In this document: in pieces, positions 32,761 to 45,745 of the stretch
How positions within the stretch are numbered: the stretch's first letter is position 1
How the letters are laid out: each line of letters starts with the position of its first letter
DNA from: Setophaga petechia
Lineage: Eukaryota > Chordata > Aves > Passeriformes > Parulidae
Direction of reading: 5' to 3'
DNA: 64,000 nt
Assembly (NCBI GenBank): GCA_024362935.1
Contig: JANCRA010000001.1
Span: 53,355,501 to 53,419,500, forward strand
Translations under genes and position numbers: made by a program
The notes under the pieces: generated by a model
The model's database searches: none
What the model was told of the DNA's origin: nothing
The model's input: the letters and a program-made list of their open reading frames with translations, nothing else

Positions 32761-35700
32761 TTTTTTAATCCAAAAAGCCCTGAGCTCCAGGCACACTGCA
32801 ACTGCAAAAGGTATCCCAAGGGGAGCGCAAAAGCAACACAACATGGCTGCCTCCACAGCTTTTTCTTTGGTGCCATCCCTAACCCTAGGCTGATTTACCC
32901 GTCTAGGGCTAGGGTTAGGGTTACGCCTAGGGTTAGGGTTTTTTAAATGAGAAAGACTTGAGCTCCAGACACAATTCAGCTGGCAAAGGCATCCCAAGGG
33001 GATCGAAAAAGTGCCACAACATGGTTTCCTCCGCACATTTTTCCTTGGGACCGTCCCTAACCCTAGGCTGATTGACCAGTTTAGTATTTAGGGTTACGCC
33101 TAGGGTAAGGGTTTTTTAATCCAGAAAGCCCTGAGCTCCAGGCACACTGCAACTGCAAAAGGTATCCCAAGGGGAGCGCAAAAGCGCCGCGACATCGCTG
33201 CCTCCACAGATTTTTCTTTGGTGCCATCCCTACCCCTTTTCTGTTTTACCTGTCTAGGGCTAGAGTTAGGGTTACGCCTAGGGTTAGGGTTTTTTAAATG
33301 AGAAAGGCTTGAGCTCCAGACACAATTCAGCTGGCAAAGGTATCCCAAGGGGATCGAAAAAGTGCCACAACATGGCTGCCTCCGCACATTTTTCCTTGGG
33401 ACCGTCCCTAACCCTAGGCTGATTGACCACTTTAGTAGTTAGGGTTACGCCTAGGGTAAGGGTTTTTTAATCCAGAAAGCCCAGAGGTCCAGGCACACTG
33501 CAACTGCAAAAGGTATCCCAAGGGGAGCGCAAAATCGCCACGACATCGCTGCCTCCACAGATTTTTCTTTGGTGCCATCCCTAACCCTAGGCTGATTTAC
33601 CTGTCTAGGGCTAGGGTTAGGGTTACGCCTAGGGTTAGGGTTTTTTAAATGAGAAAGGCTTGAGCTCCAGACACAATTCAGCTGGCAAAGGCATCCCAAG
33701 GGGATCGAAAAAGTGCCGCAACATGGCTGCCTCCGCACATTTTTCCTTGGGACCGTCCCTAACCCTAGGCTGATTGACCAGTTTAGTAGTTAGGGTTACG
33801 CCTAGGGTAAGGGTTTTTTAATCCAAAAAGCCCTGAGCTCCAGGCACACTGCAACTGCAAAAGGTATCCCAAGAGGAGCGCAAAATCGCCACGACATCGC
33901 TGCCTCCACAGATTTTTCTTTGGTGCCATCCATACCCCTTGTCTGTTTTACCTGTCTAGGGCTAGAGTTAGGGTTACGCCTAGGGTTAGGGTTTTTTAAA
34001 TGAGAAAGGCTTGAGCTCCAGACACAATTCACCTGGCAAAGGCATCCCAAGGGGATCGAAAAAGTGCCACAACATGGCTGCCTCCGCACATTTTTCCTTG
34101 GGACCGTCCCTAACCCTAGGCTGATTGACCAGTTTAGTAGTTAGGGTTACGCCTAGGGTAAGGGTTTTTTAATCCAGAAAGCCCTGAGCTCCAGGCACAC
34201 TGCAACTGCAAAAGGTATCCCAAGGGGAGCGCAAAAGCGCCGCGACATGGCTGCCTCCACAGCTTTTTCTTTGGTGCCATCCCTAACCCTAGGCTGATTT
34301 ACCTGTCTAGGGCTAGGGTTAGGGTTACGCCTAGGGTTAGGGTTTTTAAAATGAGAAAAGCTTGAGCGCCAGACACAATTCAGCAGGCAAAGACATCCCA
34401 AGGGGATCGAAAAAGTGCCACAACATGGCTGCCTCCGCACATTTTTCCTTGGGACCGTCCCTAACCCTAGGCTGATTGACTAGTTTAGTAGTTAGGGTTA
34501 CGCCTAGGGTAAGGGTTTTTTAATCCAGAAAGCCCAGAGGTCCAGGCACACTGCAACTGCAAAAGGTATCCCAAGGGGAGCGCAAAATCGCCACGACATC
34601 GCTGCCTCCACAGATTTTTCTTTGGTGCCATCCCTAACCCTAGGCTGATTTACCTGTCTAGGGCTAGGGTTAGGATTACGCCTAGGGTTAGGGTTTTTTA
34701 AATGAGAAAGGCTTGAGCTCCAGACACAATTCAGCTGGCAAAGGCATCCCAAGGGGATCGAAAAAGTGCCACAACATGGCTGCCTCCGCACATTTTTCCT
34801 TGGGACCGTCCCTAACCCTAGGCTGATTGACCAGTTTAGTAGTTAGGGTTACGCCAGGGGTAAGGGTTTTTTAATCCAGAAAGCCCTGAGCTCCAGGCAC
34901 ACTGCAACTGCAAAAGGTATCCCATGGGGAGCGCAAAAGCGCCGCGACATGGCTGCCTCCACAGCTTTTTCTTTGGTGCCATCCCTAACCCTGGGCTGAT
35001 TTACCTGTCTAGGGCTCGGGTTAGGGTTACGCCTAGGGTTAGGGTTTTTTAAATGAGAAAGGCTTGAGCTCCAGACACAATTCAGCTGGCAAAGGACTCC
35101 CAAGGGGATCGAAAACGTGCAACAACATGGCTGCCTCCGCACATTTTTCCTTGGGACCGTCCCTAACCCTAGGCTGATTGACCAGTTTAGGGGTTAGGGT
35201 TACGCCAAGGGTAAGGGTTTTTTTATCCAGAAAGCCCTGAGCTCCAGGCACACTGCAACTGCAAAAGGTATCCCAAGGGGAGCGCAAAAGCGCCGCGACA
35301 TCGCTGCCTCCACAGCTTTTTCTTTGCTGCCATCCCTAAGCCTTGGCTGATTACCTGTCTAGGGCTAGGGTTAGGGTTACGCCTAGGGTTAGGGTTTTTT
35401 AAATGAGAAAGGCTTGAGCTCCAGACACAATTCAGCTGGCAAAGGCATCCCAAGGGGATCGAAAAAGTGCCACAACATGGCTGCCTCCGCACATTTTTCC
35501 TTGGGACCGTCCCTAACCCTAGGCTGATTGACCAGTTTAGTAGTTAATATTACGCCTAGGGTAAGGGTTTTTTTAATCCAGAAAGCCCTGAGCTCCAGGC
35601 ACACTGCAACTGCAAAAGGTATCCCAAGGGGAGCGCAAAAGCGCCGCGACATCGCTGCCTCCACAGGTTTTTCTTTGGTGCCATCCCAAACCCTAGGCTG

Positions 35701-36270
35701 ATTTACCTGTCTAGGGCTAGAGTTAGGGTTACGCCTAGGGTTAGGGTTTTTTAAATGAGAAAGGCTTGAGCTCCAGACACAATTCAGCAGGCAAAGACAT
35801 CCCAAGGGGATCGAAAAAGTGCCACAACATGGCTGCCTCCGCACATTTTTCCTTGGGACCGTCCCTAACCCTAGGCTGATTGACATGTTTTGGGGTTAGT
35901 GTTACGCCAAGGGTAAGGGTTGTTTAATCCAAAAAGCCCTGAGCTCCAGGCACACTGCAACTGCAAAAGGTATCCCAAGGGGAGCGCAAAAGCGCCACGA
36001 CATCGCTGCCTCCACAGCTTTTTCTTTGGTGCCATCCCTAACCCTAGGCTGATTTACCTGTCTAGGGCTAGGGTTAGGGTTACGCCTAGGGTTAGGGTTT
36101 TTTAAATGAGAAAGGCTTGAGCTCCAGAAACAATTCAGCTGGCAAAGGCATCCCAAGGGGATCGAAAAAGTGCCGCAACATGGCTGCCTCCGCACATTTT
36201 TCCTTGGGACCGTCCCTAACCCTAGGCTGATTGACCAGTTTAGGGGTTAGGGTTACGCCTAGGGTAAGGG
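32761..36270 (+). repeat. 10-unit higher-order repeat (f-o), copy 2
   Basis: Second copy of f-o at an offset of exactly 3510 bp. The junction at about 32761 places f directly after o. Elsewhere o is followed by p, so the o/f junction is the duplication breakpoint. Its last units (m n o, from 35218) are also the start of the following six-unit repeat, so the two higher-order repeats are nested. Confidence 0.88.
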
Positions 36271-37323
36271 TTTTTTAATCCAAAACGCCCTGAGCTCCAG
36301 GCACACTGCAACTGCAAAAGGTATCCCAAGGGGAGCGCAAAAGCGCCACAACATGGCTGCCTCCACAGATTTTTCTTTGGTGCCATCCCTAACCCTAGGC
36401 TGATTTACCTGTCTAGGGCTAGGGTTAGGGTTAAGCCTAGGGTTAGGGTTTTTTAAATGAGAAAGGCTTGAGCTCCAGACACAATTCAGCTGGAAAAGGC
36501 ATCCCAAGGGGATCGAAAAGGTGCCACAACATGGTTGCCTCCGCACATTTTTCCTTGGGACCGTCCCTAACCCTAGGCTGATTGACCAGTTTAGTAGTTA
36601 GGGTTACGCCTAGGGTAAGGGTTTTTTAATCCAGAAAGCCCTGAGCTCCAGGCACACTGCAACTGCAAAAGGTATCCCAAGGGGAGCGCAAAAGCGCCAC
36701 GACATCGCTGCCTCCACAGCTTTTTCTTTGGTGCCATCACTAACCCTGGGCTGATTTACCTGTCTAGGGCTCGGGTTAGGGTTATGCCTAGGGTTAGGGT
36801 TTTTTAAATGAGAAAGGCTTGAGCTCCAGACACAATTCAGCTGGCAAAGGCATCCCAAGGGGATCGAAAAAGTGCCACAACATGGCTGCCTCCGCACATT
36901 TTTCCTTGGGACCGTCCCTAACCCTAGGCTGATTGACCAGTTTAGTAGTTAGGGTTACGCCGGGGGTAAGGGTTTTTTAATCCAGAAAGCCCTGAGCTCC
37001 AGGCACACTGCAACTGCAAAAGGTATCCCAAGGGGAGCGAAAAAGCGCCGCGACATCGCTGCCTCCACAGCTTTTTCTTTGGTGCCATCCCTAACCCTAG
37101 GCTGATTTACCTGTCTAGGGCTAGGGTTAGGGTTACGCCTAGGGTTAGGGTTTTTTAAATGAGAAAGGCTTGAGCTCCAGACACAATTCAGCTGGCAAAG
37201 GACTCCCAAGGGGATCGAAAACGTGCAACAACATGGCTGCCTCCGCACATTTTTCCTTGGGACCGTCCCTAACCCTAGGCTGATTGACCAGTTTAGGGGT
37301 TAGGGTTACGCCAAGGGTAAGGG
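35218..37323 (+). repeat. 6-unit higher-order repeat (m-n-o-p-q-e), copy 1
   Basis: Units m n o p q and a chimeric e-type unit, 2106 bp. Type p is marked by CAAAACGCCC with AAAAGGTGCC, and type q by CATCACTAACCCTGGGCTG with GGGTTATGCC. The last unit (36973) starts as type e (GGAGCGAAAAAG) but ends with the AAAGGACTCCC and AACGTGCAAC tail of type l. Its position just before m reproduces the normal l-to-m junction. Confidence 0.85.
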
Positions 37324-39429
37324 TTTTTTTATCCAGAAAGCCCTGAGCTCCAGGCACACTGCAACTGCAAAAGGTATCCCAAGGGGAGCGCAAAAGCGCC
37401 GCGACATCGCTGCCTCCACAGCTTTTTCTTTGCTGCCATCCCTAAGCCTTGGCTGATTACCTGTCTAGGGCTAGGGTTAGGGTTACGCCTAGGGTTAGGG
37501 TTTTTTAAATGAGAAAGGCTTGAGCTCCAGACACAATTCAGCTGGCAAAGGCATCCCAAGGGGATCGAAAAAGTGCCACAACATGGCTGCCTCCGCACAT
37601 TTTTCCTTGGGACCGTCCCTAACCCTAGGCTGATTGACCAGTTTAGTAGTTAATATTACGCCTAGGGTAAGGGTTTTTTTAATCCAGAAAGCCCTGAGCT
37701 CCAGGCACACTGCAACTGCAAAAGGTATCCCAAGGGGAGCGCAAAAGCGCCGCGACATCGCTGCCTCCACAGGTTTTTCTTTGGTGCCATCCCAAACCCT
37801 AGGCTGATTTACCTGTCTAGGGCTAGAGTTAGGGTTACGCCTAGGGTTAGGGTTTTTTAAATGAGAAAGGCTTGAGCTCCAGACACAATTCAGCAGGCAA
37901 AGACATCCCAAGGGGATCGAAAAAGTGCCACAACATGGCTGCCTCCGCACATTTTTCCTTGGGACCGTCCCTAACCCTAGGCTGATTGACATGTTTTGGG
38001 GTTAGTGTTACGCCAAGGGTAAGGGTTGTTTAATCCAAAAAGCCCTGAGCTCCAGGCACACTGCAACTGCAAAAGGTATCCCAAGGGGAGCGCAAAAGCG
38101 CCACGACATCGCTGCCTCCACAGCTTTTTCTTTGGTGCCATCCCTAACCCTAGGCTGATTTACCTGTCTAGGGCTAGGGTTAGGGTTACGCCTAGGGTTA
38201 GGGTTTTTTAAATGAGAAAGGCTTGAGCTCCAGAAACAATTCAGCTGGCAAAGGCATCCCAAGGGGATCGAAAAAGTGCCGCAACATGGCTGCCTCCGCA
38301 CATTTTTCCTTGGGACCGTCCCTAACCCTAGGCTGATTGACCAGTTTAGGGGTTAGGGTTACGCCTAGGGTAAGGGTTTTTTAATCCAAAACGCCCTGAG
38401 CTCCAGGCACACTGCAACTGCAAAAGGTATCCCAAGGGGAGCGCAAAAGCGCCACAACATGGCTGCCTCCACAGATTTTTCTTTGGTGCCATCCCTAACC
38501 CTAGGCTGATTTACCTGTCTAGGGCTAGGGTTAGGGTTAAGCCTAGGGTTAGGGTTTTTTAAATGAGAAAGGCTTGAGCTCCAGACACAATTCAGCTGGA
38601 AAAGGCATCCCAAGGGGATCGAAAAGGTGCCACAACATGGTTGCCTCCGCACATTTTTCCTTGGGACCGTCCCTAACCCTAGGCTGATTGACCAGTTTAG
38701 TAGTTAGGGTTACGCCTAGGGTAAGGGTTTTTTAATCCAGAAAGCCCTGAGCTCCAGGCACACTGCAACTGCAAAAGGTATCCCAAGGGGAGCGCAAAAG
38801 CGCCACGACATCGCTGCCTCCACAGCTTTTTCTTTGGTGCCATCACTAACCCTGGGCTGATTTACCTGTCTAGGGCTCGGGTTAGGGTTATGCCTAGGGT
38901 TAGGGTTTTTTAAATGAGAAAGGCTTGAGCTCCAGACACAATTCAGCTGGCAAAGGCATCCCAAGGGGATCGAAAAAGTGCCACAACATGGCTGCCTCCG
39001 CACATTTTTCCTTGGGACCGTCCCTAACCCTAGGCTGATTGACCAGTTTAGTAGTTAGGGTTACGCCGGGGGTAAGGGTTTTTTAATCCAGAAAGCCCTG
39101 AGCTCCAGGCACACTGCAACTGCAAAAGGTATCCCAAGGGGAGCGAAAAAGCGCCGCGACATCGCTGCCTCCACAGCTTTTTCTTTGGTGCCATCCCTAA
39201 CCCTAGGCTGATTTACCTGTCTAGGGCTAGGGTTAGGGTTACGCCTAGGGTTAGGGTTTTTTAAATGAGAAAGGCTTGAGCTCCAGACACAATTCAGCTG
39301 GCAAAGGCATCCCAAGGGGATCGAAAATGTGCAACAACATGGCTGCCTCCGCACATTTTTCCTTGGGACCGTCCCTAACCCTAGGCTGATTGACCAGTTT
39401 AGGGGTTAGGGTTAGGCCTAGGGTAAGGG
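37324..39429 (+). repeat. 6-unit higher-order repeat (m-n-o-p-q-e), copy 2
   Basis: Repeats 35218-37323 at an offset of 2106 bp, with the same m n o p q marks. Its final unit (39079) is a pure e type with the AAATGTGCAAC tail, unlike the chimeric unit that ends copy 1. The array then moves on to f. Confidence 0.85.
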
Positions 39430-40130
39430 TTTTTTAATCCAAAAAGCCCTGAGCTCCAGGCACACTGCAACTGCAAAAGGTATCCCAAGGGGAGCGCAAA
39501 AGCAACACAACATGGCTGCCTCCACAGCTTTTTCTTTGGTGCCATCCCTAACCCTAGGCTGATTTACCCGTCTAGGGCTAGGGTTAGGGTTACGCCTAGG
39601 GTTAGGGTTTTTTAAATGAGAAAGACTTGAGCTCCAGACACAATTCAGCTGGAAAAGGCATCCCAAGGGGATCGAAAAAGTGCCACAACATGGTTGCCTC
39701 CGCACATTTTTCCTTGGGACCGTCCCTAACCCTAGGCTGATTGACCAGTTTAGTAGTTAGGGTTACGCCTAGGGTAAGGGTTTTTTAATCCAGAAAGCCC
39801 TGAGCTCCAGGCACACTGCAACTGCAAAAGGTATCCCAAGGGGAGCGCAAAAGCGCCACGACATCGCTGCCTCCACAGCTTTTTCTTTGCTGCCATCCCT
39901 AAGACTAGGCTGATTACCTGTCTAGGGCTAGGGTTAGGGTTACGCCTAGGGTTAGGGTTTTTTAAATGAGAAAGGCTTGAGCTCCAGACACAATTCAGCT
40001 GGCAAAGGACTCCCAAGGGGATCGAAAACGTGCAACAACATGGCTGCCTCCGCACATTTTTCCTTGGGACCGTCCCTAACCCTAGGCTGATTGACCAGTT
40101 TAGGGGTTAGGGTTACGCCAAGGGTAAGGG
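39430..40130 (+). repeat. Two chimeric units at a higher-order switch
   Basis: The unit at 39430 begins as type f (GGTTAGGCC, GCAACACAAC) but ends with the GGAAAAGG and GGTTGCC marks of type p. The unit at 39781 begins as type d (CTAAGACTAGGCTGATTACC) and ends with the AAGGACTCCC and AACGTGCAAC tail of type l or the 27146 unit. Both look like products of exchange within a unit, and they lie exactly where the string restarts at a. Confidence 0.75.
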
Positions 40131-43100
40131 TTGTTTAATCCAAAAAGCCCTGAGCTCCAGGCACACTGCAACTGCAAAAGGTATCCCAAGGGGAGCGCAA
40201 AAGCGCCGCGATATGGCTGCCTCCACAGCTTTTTCTTTGGTGCCATCCCTAACCCTAGGCTGATTTACCTGTCTAGGGCTAGGGTTAGGGTTACGCCTAG
40301 GGTTAGGGTTTTTTAAATGAGAAAGGCTTGAGCTCCAGACACAATTCAGCTGGCAAAGGCATCCCAAGGGGATCGAAAATGTGCAACAACATGGCTGCCT
40401 CCGCACATTTTTCCTTGGGACCGTCCCTAACCCTAGGCTGATTGACCAGTTTAGTAGTTAGGGTTACGCCTAGGGTAAGGGTTTTTTAATCCAGAAAGCC
40501 CTGAGCTCCAGGCACACTGCAACTGCAAAAGGTATCCCAAGGGGAGCGCAAAAGCGCCACGACATCGCTGCCTCCACAGCTTTTTCTTTGGTGCCATCCC
40601 TAACCCTAGGCTGATTTACCTGTCTAGGGCTAGGGTTAGGGTTACGCCTAGGGTTAGGGTTTTTTAAATGAGAAAGGCTTGAGCTCCAGAAACAATTCAG
40701 CTGGCAAAGGCATCCCAAGGGGATCGAAAAAGTGCCACAACATGGCTGCCTCCGCACATTTTTCCTTGGGACCGTCCCTAACCCTAGGCTGATTGACCAG
40801 TTTAGGGGTTAGGGTTACGCCTAGGGTAAGGGTTTTTTAATCCAAAAAGCCTTGAGCTCCAGGCACACTGCAACTGCAAAAGGTATCCCAAGGGGAGCGC
40901 AAAAGCACCACAACATGGCTGCCTCCACAGCTTTTTCTTTGGTGCCATCCCTAACCCTAGGCTGATTTACCTGTCTAGGGCTAGGGTTAGGGTTAAGCCT
41001 AGGGTTAGGGTTTTTTAAATGAGAAAGGCTTGAGCTCCAGACACAATTCAGCTGGCAAAGTCATCCCAAGGGGATCGAAAAAGTGCCACAACATGGTTGC
41101 CTCCGCACATTTTTCCTTGGGACCGTCCCTAACCCTAGGCTGATTGACCAGTTTAGTAGTTAGGGTTACGCCTAGGGTAAGGGTTTTTTAATCCAGAAAG
41201 CCCTGAGCTCCAGGCACACTGCAACTGCAAAAGGTATCCCAAGGGGAGCGCAAAAGCGCCACGACATCGCTGCCTCCACAGCTTTTTCTTTGCTGCCATC
41301 CCTAAGACTAGGCTGATTACCTGTCTAGGGCTAGGGTTAGGGTTACGCCTAGGGTTAGGGTTTTTTAAATGAGAAAGGCTTGAGCTCCAGACACAATTCA
41401 GCTGGCAAAGGCATCCCAAGGGGATCGAAAAAGTGCCACAACATGGCTGCCTCCGCACATTTTTCCTTGGGACCGTCCCTAACCCTAGGCTGATTGACCA
41501 GTTTAGTAGTTAGGGTTACGCCGGGGGTAAGGGTTTTTTAATCCAGAAAGCCCTGAGCTCCAGGCACACTGCAACTGCAAAAGGTATCCCAAGGGGAGCG
41601 AAAAAGCGCCGTGACATCGCTGCCTCCACAGCTTTTTCTTTGGTGCCATCCCTAACCCTAGGCTGATTTACCTGTCTAGGGCTAGGGTTAGGGTTACGCC
41701 TAGGGTTAGGGTTTTTTAAATGAGAAAGGCTTGAGCTCCAGACACAATTCAGCTGGCAAAGGCATCCCAAGGGGATCGAAAATGTGCAACAACATGGCTG
41801 CCTCCGCACATTTTTCCTTGGGACCGTCCCTAACCCTAGGCTGATTGACCAGTTTAGGGGTTAGGGTTAGGCCTAGGGTAAGGGTTTTTTAATCCAAAAA
41901 GCCCTGAGCTCCAGGCACACTGCAACTGCAAAAGGTATCCCAAGGGGAGCGCAAAAGCAACACAACATGGCTGCCTCCACAGCTTTTTCTTTGGTGCCAT
42001 CCCTAACCCTAGGCTGATTTACCCGTCTAGGGCTAGGGTTAGGGTTACGCCTAGGGTTAGGGTTTTTTAAATGAGAAAGACTTGAGCTCCAGACACAATT
42101 CAGCTGGCAAAGGCATCCCAAGGGGATCGAAAAAGTGCCACAACATGGTTTCCTCCGCACATTTTTCCTTGGGACCGTCCCTAACCCTAGGCTGATTGAC
42201 CAGTTTAGTATTTAGGGTTACGCCTAGGGTAAGGGTTTTTTAATCCAGAAAGCCCTGAGCTCCAGGCACACTGCAACTGCAAAAGGTATCCCAAGGGGAG
42301 CGCAAAAGCGCCGCGACATCGCTGCCTCCACAGATTTTTCTTTGGTGCCATCCCTACCCCTTTTCTGTTTTACCTGTCTAGGGCTAGAGTTAGGGTTACG
42401 CCTAGGGTTAGGGTTTTTTAAATGAGAAAGGCTTGAGCTCCAGACACAATTCAGCTGGCAAAGGTATCCCAAGGGGATCGAAAAAGTGCCACAACATGGC
42501 TGCCTCCGCACATTTTTCCTTGGGACCGTCCCTAACCCTAGGCTGATTGACCAGTTTAGTAGTTAGGGTTACGCCGGGGGTAAGGGTTTTTTAATCCAGA
42601 AAGCCCAGAGGTCCAGGCACACTGCAACTGCAAAAGGTATCCCAAGGGGAGCGCAAAATCGCCACGACATCGCTGCCTCCACAGATTTTTCTTTGGTGCC
42701 ATCCCTAACCCTAGGCTGATTTACCTGTCTAGGGCTAGGGTTAGGGTTACGCCTAGGGTTAGGGTTTTTTAAATGAGAAAGGCTTGAGCTCCAGACACAA
42801 TTCAGCTGGCAAAGGCATCCCAAGGGGATCGAAAAAGTGCCGCAACATGGCTGCCTCCGCACATTTTTCCTTGGGACCGTCCCTAACCCTAGGCTGATTG
42901 ACCAGTTTAGTAGTTAGGGTTACGCCTAGGGTAAGGGTTTTTTAATCCAAAAAGCCCTGAGCTCCAGGCACACTGCAACTGCAAAAGGTATCCCAAGAGG
43001 AGCGCAAAATCGCCACGACATCGCTGCCTCCACAGATTTTTCTTTGGTGCCATCCATACCCCTTGTCTGTTTTACCTGTCTAGGGCTAGAGTTAGGGTTA

Positions 43101-45394
43101 CGCCTAGGGTTAGGGTTTTTTAAATGAGAAAGGCTTGAGCTCCAGACACAATTCACCTGGCAAAGGCATCCCAAGGGGATCGAAAAAGTGCCACAACATG
43201 GCTGCCTCCGCACATTTTTCCTTGGGACCGTCCCTAACCCTAGGCTGATTGACCAGTTTAGTAGTTAGGGTTACGCCTAGGGTAAGGGTTTTTTAATCCA
43301 GAAAGCCCTGAGCTCCAGGCACACTCCAACTGCAAAAGGTATCCCAAGGGGAGCGCAAAAGCGCCGCGACATGGCTGCCTCCACAGCTTTTTCTTTGGTG
43401 CCATCCCTAACCCTAGGCTGATTTACCTGTCTAGGGCTAGGGTTAGGGTTACGCCTAGGGTTAGGGTTTTTAAAATGAGAAAAGCTTGAGCGCCAGACAC
43501 AATTCAGCAGGCAAAGACATCCCAAGGGGATCGAAAAAGTGCCACAACATGGCTGCCTCCGCACATTTTTCCTTGGGACCGTCCCTAACCCTAGGCTGAT
43601 TGACTAGTTTAGTAGTTAGGGTTACGCCTAGGGTAAGGGTTTTTTAATCCAGAAAGCCCAGAGGTCCAGGCACACTGCAACTGCAAAAGGTATCCCAAGG
43701 GGAGCGCAAAATCGCCACGACATCGCTGCCTCCACAGATTTTTCTTTGGTGCCATCCCTAACCCTAGGCTGATTTACCTGTCTAGGGCTAGGGTTAGGAT
43801 TACGCCTAGGGTTAGGGTTTTTTAAATGAGAAAGGCTTGAGCTCCAGACACAATTCAGCTGGCAAAGGCATCCCAAGGGGATCGAAAAAGTGCCACAACA
43901 TGGCTGCCTCCGCACATTTTTCCTTGGGACCGTCCCTAACCCTAGGCTGATTGACCAGTTTAGTAGTTAGGGTTACGCCAGGGGTAAGGGTTTTTTAATC
44001 CAGAAAGCCCTGAGCTCCAGGCACACTGCAACTGCAAAAGGTATCCCATGGGGAGCGCAAAAGCGCCGCGACATGGCTGCCTCCACAGCTTTTTCTTTGG
44101 TGCCATCACTAACCCTGGGCTGATTTACCTGTCTAGGGCTCGGGTTAGGGTTACGCCTAGGGTTAGGGTTTTTTAAATGAGAAAGGCTTGAGCTCCAGAC
44201 ACAATTCAGCTGGCAAAGGACTCCCAAGGGGATCGAAAACGTGCAACAACATGGCTGCCTCCGCACATTTTTCCTTGGGACCGTCCCTAACCCTAGGCTG
44301 ATTGACCAGTTTAGGGGTTAGGGTTACGCCAAGGGTAAGGGTTTTTTTATCCAGAAAGCCCTGAGCTCCAGGCACACTGCAACTGCAAAAGGTATCCCAA
44401 GGGGAGCGCAAAAGCGCCGCGACATCGCTGCCTCCACAGCTTTTTCTTTGCTGCCATCCCTAAGCCTTGGCTGATTACCTGTCTAGGGCTAGGGTTAGGG
44501 TTACGCCTAGGGTTAGGGTTTTTTAAATGAGAAAGGCTTGAGCTCCAGACACAATTCAGCTGGCAAAGGCATCCCAAGGGGATCGAAAAAGTGCCACAAC
44601 ATGGCTGCCTCCGCACATTTTTCCTTGGGACCGTCCCTAACCCTAGGCTGATTGACCAGTTTAGTAGTTAATATTACGCCTAGGGTAAGGATTTTTTTAA
44701 TCCAGAAAGCCCTGAGCTCCAGGCACACTGCAACTGCAAAAGGTATCCCAAGGGGAGCGCAAAAGCGCCGCGACATCGCTGCCTCCACAGGTTTTTCTTT
44801 GGTGCCATCCCAAACCCTAGGCTGATTTACCTGTCTAGGGCTAGAGTTAGGGTTACGCCTAGGGTTAGGGTTTTTTAAATGAGAAAGGCTTGAGCTCCAG
44901 ACACAATTCAGCAGGCAAAGACATCCCAAGGGGATCGAAAAAGTGCCACAACATGGCTGCCTCCGCACATTTTTCCTTGGGACCGTCCCTAACCCTAGGC
45001 TGATTGACATGTTTTGGGGTTAGTGTTACGCCAAGGGTAAGGGTTGTTTAATCCAAAAAGCCCTGAGCTCCAGGCACACTGCAACTGCAAAAGGTATCCC
45101 AAGGGGAGCGCAAAAGCGCCACGACATCGCTGCCTCCACAGCTTTTTCTTTGGTGCCATCCCTAACCCTAGGCTGATTTACCTGTCTAGGGCTAGGGTTA
45201 GGGTTACGCCTAGGGTTAGGGTTTTTTAAATGAGAAAGGCTTGAGCTCCAGAAACAATTCAGCTGGCAAAGGCATCCCAAGGGGATCGAAAAAGTGCCGC
45301 AACATGGCTGCCTCCGCACATTTTTCCTTGGGACCGTCCCTAACCCTAGGCTGATTGACCAGTTTAGGGGTTAGGGTTACGCCTAGGGTAAGGG
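40131..45394 (+). repeat. Core 15-unit string a-o, copy 2
   Basis: Recurrence of 27497-32760 with equal length (5264 bp) at an offset of 12634 bp. The GCGATATGGC mark of a sits at 40210, AAGTCATCCC of c at about 41058 and TTTTTAAAATGAG of j at about 43469. Small differences exist: h at 42587 follows CCGGGGGTAAGG rather than CCTAGGGTAAGG, and j at 43325 has ACACTCCAACTGC. Between the two copies lie the 10-unit and 6-unit expansions. Confidence 0.85.
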
Positions 45395-45745
45395 TTTTTT
45401 AATCCAAAACGCCCTGAGCTCCAGGCACACTGCAACTGCAAAAGGTATCCCAAGGGGAGCGCAAAAGCGCCACAACATGGCTGCCTCCACAGATTTTTCT
45501 TTGGTGCCATCCCTAACCCTAGGCTGATTTACCTGTCTAGGGCTAGGGTTAGGGTTAAGCCTAGGGTTAGGGTTTTTTAAATGAGAAAGGCTTGAGCTCC
45601 AGACACAATTCAGCTGGAAAAGGCATCCCAAGGGGATCGAAAAGGTGCCACAACATGGTTGCCTCCGCACATTTTTCCTTGGGACCGTCCCTAACCCTAG
45701 GCTGATTGACCAGTTTAGTAGTTAGGGTTACGCCTAGGGTAAGGG
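41184..45745 (+). repeat. 13-unit higher-order repeat (d-p), copy 1
   Basis: Units d e f g h i j k l m n o p, 4562 bp. The following 4564 bp repeat the same order. Types d and m are each one base short and n is one base long (T7). The p-to-d junction at 45746 is the duplication breakpoint; in the six-unit repeat p is followed by q instead. Confidence 0.87.
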
